Positions 1 through 11,740 of a stretch of 64,000 nt of DNA are shown here, one piece after another. Origin of the DNA: Apus apus (taxonomy: Eukaryota; Chordata; Aves; Apodiformes; Apodidae); the NCBI RefSeq assembly GCF_020740795.1, contig NC_067285.1, positions 22,402,241 to 22,466,240 on the forward strand, in the 5' to 3' direction. Each line of letters opens with the position of its first letter. Position 1 is the first letter of the stretch. The notes under the pieces were generated by a model that worked only from the letters and a program-made list of their open reading frames with translations, was not told the origin of the DNA and did no database searches. Made by a program: the position numbers and the translations under genes.

Positions 1-156
1 CTTCTACTTGTGAATTAATGGCATTTGTTTCCATGATGTTTCTGTACTTTGGATATAGAAAGGCTGGAGGACTAAGAAAAAGAGATCCTGAAGTTTCTAG
101 CCCTGACTTACCACTGAGAGAGAGGAAACAATTTAAGACTATTCATTAATTTCGCT

Positions 157-215
157 CCTTCTGTGGCTCAGTAGTGTAAGTGGTATGTTTGATTCCTGGC
201 TGAATCCACCATTTC
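157..215 (+). repeat. Possible 5' fragment of an ancient MIR/tRNA-derived SINE
   Basis: The stretch contains an A-box-like tggctcagtagtg followed closely by a B-box-like gtttgattcctggctg and then a ccacca stretch. The B-box and what follows resemble the tRNA-related head of MIR (gttcgaatcctggctctgccac). The A-to-B spacing is far too short for a tRNA gene, which suggests an internally deleted SINE remnant. The match is short, so the call is weak. Confidence 0.27.
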
Positions 216-284
216 TGTTCTTCTGTGAAGGAAAATGGGTTAACATTTTTGCTGAGATCATCAGACTTTAAAAGCTGTGGAGAT

Positions 285-830
285 TTTCAGAGGAACAGCC
301 TGTCAGGAAGCAGCAAGAGCTGGCTCTCTGCAAAGGAGGGTGATCTGGGAGCTGAGCACAGTAACACAGCTGGCAGGGCAGGATTCTTACCAGCCCCGCA
401 GCCCCCATGTGAGAAAAGAAAGACAGGTAACAGGGATCAGGCACAGCCCAGTGAGCACCAGGCAGGTTCAAGGTGATAAAGCAGGTCTGAGATCGGGCTG
501 AAAGCCAACTGCAGATCAGAGTCTAGGTCCAGAGCAATGGGTCCAAAGCCGAGAACAGGCATAGCTGTGACACAGCAGGAGCTTTAGCTCAGATGGGGGC
601 CAAATGGAAGGGGCTTAGCTTAAAAGCAGGTCCTGCAGGAAGTGGTATTGATAGCCCTGGCTGAGGCCCCCCTGCAGCACTGTATCCATGGCCAGCAAAG
701 AAAGTGAGGCAGCTCTCAGCTGTGCCAGCTCCAAGTTGGCCCTGATCCCAGGCAGCCAAAAGGCCAGGAGGCGAGATGCTCTCAGGGCTCTTATACAGCC
801 CTCGTCTCTCTGTGTTTGCTCTTGCTGAAG
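285..830. repeat. Unclassified GC-rich, internally repetitive block
   Basis: This block is clearly richer in G+C than its surroundings and is full of variations on caggtc/caggca words, for example aggcaggttcaaggt, agtctaggtccagagc and agcaggtcctgcagg. The style resembles a degenerate interspersed or low-complexity repeat rather than coding DNA: every frame is broken at short intervals. I do not recognise the family. It could also simply be a GC-rich intergenic segment. Confidence 0.25.
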
Positions 831-2699
831 CATGGAGGAGTAAGTTGGAAAGTTGCTGTGTGATGTGGAATGGTCCCTGATGGCTTTAAACCCCATAATC
901 TCCCCTTTTGGATTTCAGCTTGCCAGATTTAACTGCTGCTTGTTGCCTGGTGGTCCAGCAAATGGTTTTTCCAACCCTATGGAGTCTGAGAAACTCATGA
1001 GGTTACTCAGTGCTTGCTGGTGAACATTCTGGTGGATATTGGATGGAGCAGACCATGGACCTAAGCACAATGTGAGATGAATTACCACCTGGGAAGTCTA
1101 AAGGGCAAACTCATAAATATTAAACTGCAGAAACTGAACAGCCAGAAATTAAGCACACTGGTGAACAAGAATTAAAAAACCAAACCAAAACAAGAAACAC
1201 ATGATAAAACATCAAACTCTTCCTTTATGTGCACAGTTTAAGAAGTAAAGTGATTTCACTGTGTCTGTGTAGCAAGGGTACAGAGCCGCTCCTGTACTCT
1301 TAGAGCTGCACAAACTCATCCAGCAGCTGGACTGAGGTCTTACTTGGGATCTGAGCTCTCAGCCAGCACTGCACAACAACTGAGTGTTGCAAAACAAACT
1401 GCCAGGGAACTCCTAGCACCAAATTACAAGAAAATTCTTGTTCTGTAATTGGGATCTGCATATTTGTTTTTGATTGTTTTGATTGTTTCACTGCAAAATA
1501 CCTCAGAGAAGCTACAAAGGCTATATTTGACATCTATTTCTGACAGGTTTTTCTGCACCATTCACCAACACAATGTTTTGTGTGCCTTCTCTTCAGTTCT
1601 GTTTACTACATGAATTATCCATGAATTAACATAGTTTACCATCTCTTTCATTTTTGTTACCACTGCATTTTGATTTTATGGGTGGCTTTGTTTATTAATT
1701 CCTTCCCACCTACTTGCCTGAAGGTAATGCTTTGTTCTGCACCAGCACTGCCCTGCTAAACTGCATCGCACTACTCTGAAGAAGGTCCACAATTTTATCT
1801 CAGTTTGCAGGATGGCCTAGGGAGAGATGAGCAGTTGTACTGGACTAGCCTTTTTTATTGGATGTTCTGCTTAAACTCCAGGGCACAACATATCCCTAAA
1901 GGACTTTCCCACACTGGCACCTCTGCCAGAGCTGCTGTTTGACGGATGTAGTGAAATTAAAAAAATCAGATAGCAGGAGCTGAAAGAAAATAAAGTTTTT
2001 TGTATAGAATGGAAATATAGACAGCTCTTCTAGGCTGCCTTTCAGAAGGAAAGCATATATCCAGGACTGAAGTGAAAGAGAATGGGAATATTTGGCTGGA
2101 CTTAAGGTTGATTCTAATGAGGATTATTCAAAAACTATTTGAATTCTGATAGCCAAAAATACCTGCCACTCTTTTTCCATTTTGCAATTTTATAAATTAA
2201 AAGGCAATAGATATTGCAAAAAGTCCTGAAAGCGTATGGATGAGTGTTCCAGTGAACATCCAAGAAACTGGAAATGTCACAGACCCTTTAATTTAGCCTT
2301 GCTAGCATCAACACAGTGCTTTCAAGGGGTATTGTCTTCACTGGAACTGCTCACATACTCAGATGTTTGCAGTGGCATTTTTGTGCATGGCAAACTCTGG
2401 TAATATGGAAGATTTTGTTTTCCCTGGTAGTGCAATGTGTAAATACACTCCACTGATGCAAAAGTGAGCCCACTTAGCTTATCATTCTGAAATAGCCTCA
2501 TCAGTGCAAACATCCAGCATCCTCTTACCCAGGCTGTAATAAGATCTCTGTGACATATACAAGGGTTTGTAGGATCAGGTTATTATTTGTGTAACAATCA
2601 AGTCCTGCTCTATGTGGCAGACAAATGCATGGGACTCTTCATGGCATCTATTTATAAAGAAAACTTGAAAAGACAGTGCATCTATATATCAGTGCATAC

Positions 2700-3070
2700 A
2701 AACATTAATGGCCCTGACAAAACTCACCTGGAGCCTCTCAGCCACCCCACCCCTCCCCAGAAGCCCCATTTCAGCTCCACCCTAGGCTATGTAGTAGGAA
2801 TGCTGGTTTGTGGCGCAGCTGCAGCTGTAGCTGTAGCCATGCTTACTCATGGGCCCTGTTTATCCAGATCCCAGCCCACGGGCTAATTTTCCAGCTTGAC
2901 CTTGACTTCGGCACTGCTTTATCACCATGGACCTGCCTGGTCATCACTATACCCAGTATAGATCCTGACTTGTGGATCAACTGAACTCAGACTTGCCTCC
3001 TCATCATAAACTTTCCTGGTGAGTTTGACTTTTGCTTAATCTAACTCTGTTCTTGGGGTCTGCCCTACTC
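2700..3070. repeat. Unclassified C-rich block, possible old interspersed repeat
   Basis: A C-rich segment includes ccaccccacccctcccc near 2744-2760, a hexamer run (gcagct gcagct gtagct gtagcc) near 2816-2839, and from about 2895 a series of cttgacttcgg/cctgacttgtgg/ctcagacttgcc variants. The repeated gac/ctt wording suggests a decayed repeat, possibly the same class as the block at 285-830 in the opposite orientation. The 99-codon open frame at 2587-2886 has no recognisable domain and I do not treat it as a gene. Confidence 0.22.
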
Positions 3071-4186
3071 TACTCCCTCATTGCCAGCCCTGGGATACAC
3101 CTTGGCTTGTGGGTAGCAGGAGGCAACTGACCCTTGCTGCTCTGTGATGCTGTACCAGCAATTCATAATGTGTGTCCAGGAACAAGAGAATGAAATTAAG
3201 AGATTAATTACAAACTCAAGAAAACTTATTAATAATGGAATCAGTGAGTCAGCACCCTTGCCACCATTAGCATATACCACATGAAGGATTTTTTTTTCCT
3301 AGTGTGTCTCAGACCTGCTCCAGCACTATGAAATATAGCTCATGAATTAATTAGAAACCGTTCAGTTGCACGATCATAAAATTGTTTTTCTTTCCATGAA
3401 TAGATGTAACTTATCTGTCTCTGTCACAAGAGCTCAAATTAGTCTCTGAATTGGACTTGGGGCCTGCTGAGTTTCAGAATGTCCCTCATTAGGGATTTTA
3501 AAGTTACACACATGGTTCTAAGAACCTCAGTCTTTTCTGAGTTTTCAATCTGTCTAGCAGTGGGAGATTATAATTCTGCCTTCTGAAAAACAGCCATAAA
3601 ACTCCCCATGTACAAGAGAAGCCTTGTACCTGAAACTGTTGACAGCCTACTTCTGCCCAGCCTTGCAGCCAGGGACTAGGGAGAGCAGAAGCAGAACGAC
3701 AGGCTGGAGGCACAAGCCCTGAGGAACCTGAGAGCTCCAATTCTTCTGATGCCCCTCACTTGAGCAGCACATCACACGCTGCTTTCCTTCTTCCTGATCT
3801 TGCAATGACTGCTGTACTCCATAGTAATTCATCATGAGAGAAGACAGACTCTTGTCCTTGGTACATATCTGTCTGTCTTGAAGGATAGGTGCATTTTGGA
3901 GTGTCAATTTTCCAGACTCATGCTAAAGACAGGGGACGCTGGTATGTAGTGGTGCTTTTTGGTGTGTGTGGGGGATGGTTTTCTTTCTTCACTGCACATT
4001 TTGTGGCCTGTCACATCTTTCGATCTAAAAAGAGAACAACTCCTGTACTAAACCTCAGCAGTTCATAAAGCTGTGTTGAAAAACATAAAATGCTACTGAA
4101 ATCAACTGTTGTTTAAATCCACATGGATCATGTAATGTCTAAAAGCTTCTTTCCCCATAACATGGAGGAGATTAATTTAAAACAAA

Positions 4187-4202
4187 CACACACACACACA
4201 CA
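4187..4202. repeat. (CA)8 dinucleotide microsatellite
   Basis: Eight uninterrupted CA units follow an aaacaaa lead-in. This is an ordinary short simple repeat, with no neighbouring gene. Confidence 0.9.
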
Positions 4203-5310
4203 GCTTCCCTAAGGTAAACATGTAGTCATTCAACTCAAGTCAGTCCTGCCTGTAAAGAGAAACACACTTAATATTGCTAGACTCATGATGGAGATCACAG
4301 TGGTATCAGTTCTTAAATCAAAGAGAAATAAAGATTCATGTCCCAAGAGAAGGCAAATAATTTTGAAGGGTTTTCAATCTAAAACTTTCAAATACAAACA
4401 TGTACATGGATCAGCAAAGTCAGTCTTCTGAATGTATGAATAACCTTTGTCCAGACTGGATATTGTAGCACAAAACCTTCTGAATGGCAGCCTTTGGCAC
4501 AACTGAATGTGGTGGCATTTATTGAAATCTTTCAGCTAAAAAGTATTCCAAAAAGGAAAGATAAAAATATGTGGCTGCAGGGTGGTTAATTGGTTACTAG
4601 TGAGGAATATAGCAATTGCTTACCCAAGATAACCATTTGCAGTAAGCACTTAATAAAGGAGAAGAACTGATTTAGGACTATAATTAGGGTTGCAATGGCT
4701 TAAAACCCAGTAGAGAAAGATTTAAAATGATCAAGAAAAAACACCTGAAAGCAGCAAGGTGTTTTTATTCTTCGAAATGCTGGGCAGATAGTGAGGCAAC
4801 CTCCACCCAGGTCACTTTAAGGTAGCTTATTGAGAGAAGTGCACAGCCGAGTTACATTTATTCTGGACTTTCATTTGCAGGTCATCTTTAAATCCAAGCT
4901 CTATAGAACACATTTTAGGGAGCGATCCTACAGAAAGAAGTTCAATTTGACAGCTTTTCCTTATTTGGATCTATGTTCTCTGCTTCCTTTCTATGACTCT
5001 ACTTGGAGCATTTAAAGAACTAAATCATCATTCTCTCAAAAGGAAGAGGAAAACAAACAAAGACACCCAAACAAACAGAGAAATTACAAATATAATTTCA
5101 ACTAGATAAAATAAAGGAAATTTTAAATTAAGTAGACCCTTCTGTTTAAACAGTGGTTAATTCTGTCACTGGTTAGAACCACAGTAATGTCTAGATGTTT
5201 TAGCTGAGATTACTCGGGGGGGTGGTGGGAGGAGTGGTGGTGGAATAATGTCATTTTCTTTATACTCTAGATTAAAAAGACAGTCAAAGTAGGTGTTACT
5301 GTCTCTATAT

Positions 5311-5433
5311 GATAGAAGATGAAACTCTAGGAGGTTAAGTGACTTACTGATAGCAAGTCAGTAGCCAAGACAGAAAACAAAGCCAGAGCTTCTGAGTTTC
5401 TTCTGTTCAGTACTTTAGTTTTAACTCTTTCCC
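5311..5433 (-). repeat. Ancient MIR-like SINE, antisense
   Basis: Read on the + strand, the segment follows the reverse complement of the MIR consensus in order: gatgaaact, then gaggttaagtgactta (5331-5346), then a degenerate caaggtcac/agctagtaag part, then gccagagcttctgagtttc and a terminal gtactttagttttaactctttcc. The gaggttaagtgactt core is the classic MIR signature. MIRs spread before or around the amniote radiation and persist in birds only as decayed relics, sometimes as regulatory elements. The identification was made by eye and a profile search could change it. Confidence 0.5.
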
Positions 5434-7934
5434 TCTGTTGGGCATCTTTGTTAGGGGTGGGCTCTGAGAGGTTTGCTGTTACTTGACCAGTACATGGCTA
5501 CTTATGCAAAGCGAGAGCTGAAGTGCACAGATCAGATGGGCTTCATGGCAGGAATTGGAGCCAGTTAACATGGCTGGCTGTGGCTTAATTCTTTATGAAA
5601 TGAGATTGTTGTTCATGTGTGTCATGCAACTGCACTCAAGAGACCCCATTTTGATTGCTTGTGTTACCAGCTGGGAAGTCAAAAGTTTGTAATTTTAGAA
5701 GCAAAAGGAGAAATGTAATTTCCTGGACTATGGATGATTTTTAAAAAAGCAATTATCCAATGTCTATAGAGTCAATATGTAAACTCTGTGCTAATTCATT
5801 TCTAAGAGGTTAATTGTTATAATAAGAAAAAACCTCATAGGCAGCAACTGAAATTGAGTGGGTTCATCACTATATTCTGAACTCCCCTCTCAAGCTGAGC
5901 AGTTCTCTCTAATAATCCCCAGCATCTATACAGACAGGAGCATTTCCGAGCTCCAAGTCTGCTTCACCAAGAGGCAGGTTAATGTTTCTACTATTTAACA
6001 AACAAGAAATCTGTAGCAAGGAACTCTCAGCAAGACTAGAGATAGTACCACATGTTTAAAACTCAAAATTCTGGTGCCCACTACTGTGTTTAATCTCTTC
6101 AGTTATATTATGATCCATTAGACTACTTGCCTCTGGTAGCTCTGAGTAGCTGTGCATTTTAAGACAATGAAAGATTAAAAAAAAAAAAAAAGGCAACTGA
6201 AACCCTGAAAGAAACAGAGGATATCGGCTGAGTGGGCAAATGGATGGGAACAAGAATGCTCTACTTGAAGTTTCTCGATTTTAGGGATATGTTGTTACTG
6301 TATATAATTTCTCTGTCAGGATGTGACTACTATATTACAAACATTAATGATTTATTTTTACATATTGCCTCTGCAGAAGGTAAATAAAAATAGCGTATTT
6401 ACTGTCTTTCCTGAAATGGCAACATGTATGCACAGATATTTAGGGTCTGATTTTCAAAGGAGTTGACAAACAAGCAAAAAAAAAAAGGCCAGGCTTACTT
6501 TTTCTGTATTGAATGAAGATGGGATTATTTTTGTTATATTCCTGGATGTTCTCCACTTACAGATAACTATTTAACTATGTTTATGTTTTAATTTTAGCCA
6601 AATTATGGTGTTGGATTAAAAAGTCAACATTTGCTGATTAAAACATTGAATTTATTGTGAACGCTTATTCTTTGAGATGCTGCCTGCACTCATAGAGTTT
6701 CTACCTCCACAAGTTTACAATTTAAATGGTATTTCAAATTCTACCACATTCAATTCTTAGTATAAGGAAAACCTGTAATATAATAGATAATGTGATAATC
6801 TCAAAAAGAAAAGCTAGCAAACCGCAACATTTGAATATGCATATTTCCAATGGAAATTATTTTTCAGTTCCTTATTCAGTTTTACTACTAACTGAATAGT
6901 CTCCTATGTGTCTTGGCATTTGCAATGACAGCATTTATGAGAAAGTTATTTTTATGATGTAATGTGGGAATTTATTACATATATTTGTAGATTCCTTTCC
7001 TGTTAGATAATTTGGTATTTGCTTTCTTTTTGTTTTTATATATCCCTTGCTTCCCAGTAAGAGCACTGAGGCCACAGATGAACTCTTTATTTAACTTTAA
7101 ATTATTTTAATTTACTCCAGAGTTTCCAAAGATTAATTATTTTGTGCACTCTACTTCAGATTGCTTAATTTGCAGGAAATTAATTTTCAGCATTACTTTG
7201 AAGTTAAGGAAAACGAACAGGTAATTTTTAAAAGTCTATCATTAATACCATGTATGTATGAATAAGAAAATTGTTCTTAATGACTAGGATGTTAATCAGC
7301 CATACAGAATTAAGCCCAAACATGCAAACACTTAAGACATGATAGTGAGCTCATCCATCAGTGAAAATCTTTTATTGGTTTTAAAAGATTTGGGATTATT
7401 CCCTGATGCAGGTGCATAATTTCATAAATACATGCATGAGTATTCCCACTAAAAACTTCAAGACTATTCATCTGCAGTCACACGTCCTGTTCAGAACACA
7501 GCAAAGCTGGGTGAGGACTGATTGGGGTACTTGGTACTACCCACTTTCTCTCCACAGACTGTCCATTCAGGCACAATTATATCTGTAATCACTCCCTAAC
7601 CTGATACAGTTTAGCTTATACATTTTTGATGGCAGGTCATTTCCAGGGTGTCTGGAAGTCCTCTGCACCTTTTGTGAGGCTGCTTTAATGTAAGTAAGTG
7701 ACAACTCAAGGAATGACTCACTGTATCCAAATTAAGCCCCCAGCTCCTGTCAAAAGGCAGTCAGTTTATTAACTCCCAGCTGAGCTTTTGAAAATATCCA
7801 ACTTTGCTTTTAGGCCACCTTTCAGCTGAAAATAATGCACAGAGATAATGCACTGGTTACAGTGCAGCAGAATCATCATCTTAGTTCTTAGCTCAGGCAG
7901 CATGATATCTCACTTAGCAGCACTAAGCTGCAGT

Positions 7935-7972
7935 AAAAAAAAAAAAAAAAAATTAAAAAAAAAAAAAAAAAA
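7935..7972. repeat. Poly-A tract, two runs of 18 A separated by TT
   Basis: An 18-nt A run, TT, then a second 18-nt A run. It could be a simple repeat or the tail of a retroposon on the + strand, but the upstream 200 nt show no recognisable retrotransposon or processed-gene sequence, so I call only the tract. Confidence 0.85.
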
Positions 7973-10900
7973 TCTGGCAGCCCAGAATTGTAAGTGGGTA
8001 AAATACTGTGAGAAGCAAGAGAGACAGTGGTGGATGTATGGAAAGACACAGGGTCTGATTATCCAGGCGTTGAGAGCGATGGGGAAAAAAAAAGAGGGGA
8101 TGTTTTGCAGCTTAATTAATGGAAAGAGGCTTGTGCATCTGACAGCAGCCCCTCTGCAAGGTGAATTCTTTCATAAAGAGCTTCATTCATGAGTTGCCAA
8201 GACATCCACAACCTATTCTTGAATTCAAACAAAAATTAAAACAACTGACTGGATAATTTAGCGACTTGCAGGATGCAGCTGGTGCTACTGTTTTCACACA
8301 CAAAAAAAAGGCCTTTTCCCTTCCACCTCCTAACCATCCCAGTCTTTCTCCCCACCCCCAGCTATTCTGTATCCTGCTGCACCAGTGAGGAGTGTGACAA
8401 CTCCTGACTTAGCTGGCACGGTGGGATATCGAATAACAAAGGGGAATAATATCAGGATAACAGAGGGGTTCTGGCCAGTGCTAAGAAAACAATTCTGACA
8501 ATCTCACTGCTTGCCCAGGTTCTGCCATCAGGTGAGAGGTAGAACTTCATGTTGTTTTTTTTTTTAAGAAATGAACAAGGACTTCATTATGCTGGATAAT
8601 GGAACTCCTTCCCTGGCATCTTGACAAATTACCAGCTACCTATCCTATGTACCACTGAGGTGACTGTGTAGTTCAATGAGTATGAAGAAGATACTTCATA
8701 TCTTCAGCACTGACATATTAGTGTCTTAGCTCTTCCTAGCTGCTACTTCACATTCTCATATTACCTGACACAGAAAAAAAATAAAATTCACTCAGATTTT
8801 CCTTCCCAAAGAATATTTGATACAAAATCCTACTGTGCGTGATAATAATATAACAACCAGAGTTAGTCAGGTTGGGAACCCTAATACAAGCAAGCCACTG
8901 GGTATTTTTAAAGCAGCATTGAGCAAATCTAAAGGTTTTTGAAAGGTATTTGAAATGATATGGTGTATTGCCACCTGACTCTGACAGGCTTCCTAGTCTA
9001 GCTAACAGAGGTAGTGCTGCTCTAGTACCGGCAGCTATAGAAAGTGACTGAAATAAATTGTTTGTGCAGTAGAGCTTTATTTAGCAAGGGAACCTCAGTT
9101 AATGCTGCCAACAAAGAAAGTAAAGAAAACATCATACAGACCTAGCTAAAACTCCAGCTGCAGATAGCAGTTTGGCCCTTGAGACCAGTCAAACTCCTCT
9201 TAATTCATGCTGCAAATGTAAAAGACGAGTGGAGGCTTGTCAATTTTCAAACATTACAGAGCAGACCTAAGGCCTAAGCCTGCGCTCAGCAAATTCAGAG
9301 CTGTTTTGGCACATGGGTTATTTCCCAAACTCCCATCCTTTATGAGAAGGTGGGTGTGCCAGGAGGTGCTGAGCAGAAGTTGAAAGGGGAAGTGCTCCAA
9401 CCAGATTTGCAGTAGGTGAGGGTTTTCACTGTCCATTGCATCTGAAATGCAGTGGGTGTGCCTTTCAGTCATATTTTTTATAGCTCCGGCTGCTCATCTG
9501 GTTCAATTGTACACCAAGGGTTGGGCAGCATCAGAACAGTCTCCAAACTATGTGCCTGGCAGCAGCCTCTCCTGTCATTTCAATTTCTTCAGCTTATTAA
9601 TAGGATTTTTAAAAATACAGTGGAAAGTGGATGAGAACAAGATTAACAAAAACATGGTCAAACTGTCTCATCCCCCTTTTTCTCCATGTTTCTTGGCAAT
9701 GGTAGACCAATAAAAGACTGCTAACAGTTTCAAGTCTGGAAATCATCCCCTGGCTGAAACTGAACTAGAACGTAGTACAGCAACATCGCAGTTGGAAGTT
9801 GTGAGGATTCATTCAGTCACGTTAAGGACTGTCAGCATCCTTTAGAGGCTCAAAGTAACCTTATTTAGCAAAACTGCCTTTGCAGTCTCTTTTATTGGCT
9901 TCTAAGTACTGAGGATGGCCTTCTTTTCATCTAAAGGGCTCGGCAAGTTCAGCAAGTGTGATGCCAGGTTTTTTGGATAAGCTTTTTTCCCCTCTCTACC
10001 TTCTTTTCCAGTTGGATCTGGAGAAAGTTATAAAAGTAATATTCACTGAAACAGAGAATGAAAGAGTATTCCAGGAGTTCAGAGAGCACAAAATCTGTTG
10101 GGATGCTGCAAAAGGGATTTTGTGTGAACTCTAAAAAGAATCCCCTCTCATAAAATGACAACCCAATATCCCCAAAGGGAACAGCAGGAGGGAAACCTAA
10201 ACCTGTGGACGAAGTCAAGGGATAATGATTGGAGAGTTAATTACTTTAAAGCCCACAAAGACAAGATGAGGTGTTATAATGGCTCCTGCAAACACCAGCA
10301 TCCTTCCCTTTCACCTAGACTTAACTAATAGCAGCAGGATGGTAGCAAGAAGGACCTAATCAGCTCCTGATTATGGCAGCTTGCACTAGCTTTGAGCAAA
10401 CTTATCTTTATTAATTTTCAGTTCCATCCTTCATCTCATCAGCTGCCCTCACAAAGTATTACAGTAAACATGTATAAATGCACAAAGCTTGCATCAAGTT
10501 CAGTGATGCTGGTTGATATCGAGTCCTGCAATATCCCAGGCCTTCCTCTTGGGATTAGCCTAGAAAACACTACTCTTGCACACAGCAGCAAAATGTTTCC
10601 TGTTACATCAGTGCGTTTTACATGGCAAAGGGAGAAACTTAAATCCAGTATTGCTATACCTAACAATTTGCTGGGGAGTCTTGGTGCTAGTCCTTCTTTC
10701 TCAAGCAAATCTGAGTCACACTTTATACAAAGATTCTGTTTGTGATGTTTAACATAAGATTAGCAGACTTTCTGTGTAAAGCTATAGAGTTTAAATAGGT
10801 CACTGGGGTGTTTCAGATGATGATGAGCTGTTGTTATAAAAAAACCTATTCACTCATTGAACTCATAACAATTGATTACCATTTATTAAAAACATATTAA

Positions 10901-11713
10901 TCACTTGCTAATCCTTTATAATGTGTGTATAAACAGAACCTGCATATGCAGTATTGTTAGAAACTATGATTATGAAAGACAACATCTTATAGGACATTTT
11001 TGTGTATGAGCCACCTGTTTTTTTTTTCTGCTTTGCTTTTAGCCTTTTCCTTGGCACTCCTAAATTCTATTAATCCTGTTGCCTCTTTAACATGTATAAT
11101 AGCTAATGCAGCAAAAAGACATGCTCCTGATAACATTTCAAAGATGTACTAACAAGTCACCAGTTTCTTCTCCAGGACTAACACAGCTACTCCGGAACTG
11201 GATCACCTGTGGCTAGAGCAGGGCCCTTGGAAACCAGGTGGCCAGATTTTTCCTTAAGCTGGCATCCTCTCCTAACCACTTTGCTCTGTGCTGTGTATCT
11301 CTAGCTAGAGAACAGGAAGAACAATATACATTCACCTAGCAGAGCTCTTACAGTAACTAATTAATTAAGGATTTTAAAGTACTTTGGTATAGCAGTGTGA
11401 TATATTTGCCAGAGTAGAATGCAACATGTGGGATTTATTATAAAAGTCACAGTCTCTATCCTGGTGGGATGACAGATGATCTACCACAAACATTTATTTC
11501 CAAATTACAGTATTATGCCAATTACAACTCCTGAATTGAGACTGTTACACCATTTACCTTATAGTGTTATGGTTTCAGGAATCAAAAAGCCCCCAGATCA
11601 GTAACATGGATGCAGAACAGTATTTTATACTATTATTCAGTTGTATTAAATGTATAGATGAGACAGCAAATGATCAGAAAATATGCCCACAGGTTATTAA
11701 CTTAATGTGTGCC

Positions 11714-11740
11714 TGTGTGTGTATATATATGCGTATATAT
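11714..11740. repeat. Alternating purine-pyrimidine tract (TG then TA, with a central GCG)
   Basis: Twenty-seven consecutive bases alternate strictly between pyrimidine and purine: a TG part, then TA units, then gcg, then TA again. Such tracts are microsatellite-like and can adopt left-handed Z-DNA or cruciform structure under supercoiling. Nothing else around it marks a gene. Confidence 0.8.

Larger units (their letters stand above)
1..5300. other. Upstream intergenic DNA, no gene seen
   Basis: No reading frame here resembles a known protein or shows flanking splice signals; the short open frames are scattered and of chance length. Composition is mostly AT-rich, broken by two GC-richer blocks (about 285-830 and 2700-3070) that may be old interspersed repeats and are listed separately. 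A short MIR-like remnant lies near 157-215 and a (CA)8 microsatellite at 4187-4202. In mammals the gene upstream of KAT6B is ADK, so this is probably part of the ADK-KAT6B intergenic space, but no ADK sequence is visible to prove it. Confidence 0.6.

Noticed and set aside
157..215. tRNA gene with A-box, B-box and a CCA-like end
   Set aside because: The A-to-B spacing leaves no room for an anticodon arm and no cloverleaf can be drawn. A SINE remnant explains it better.
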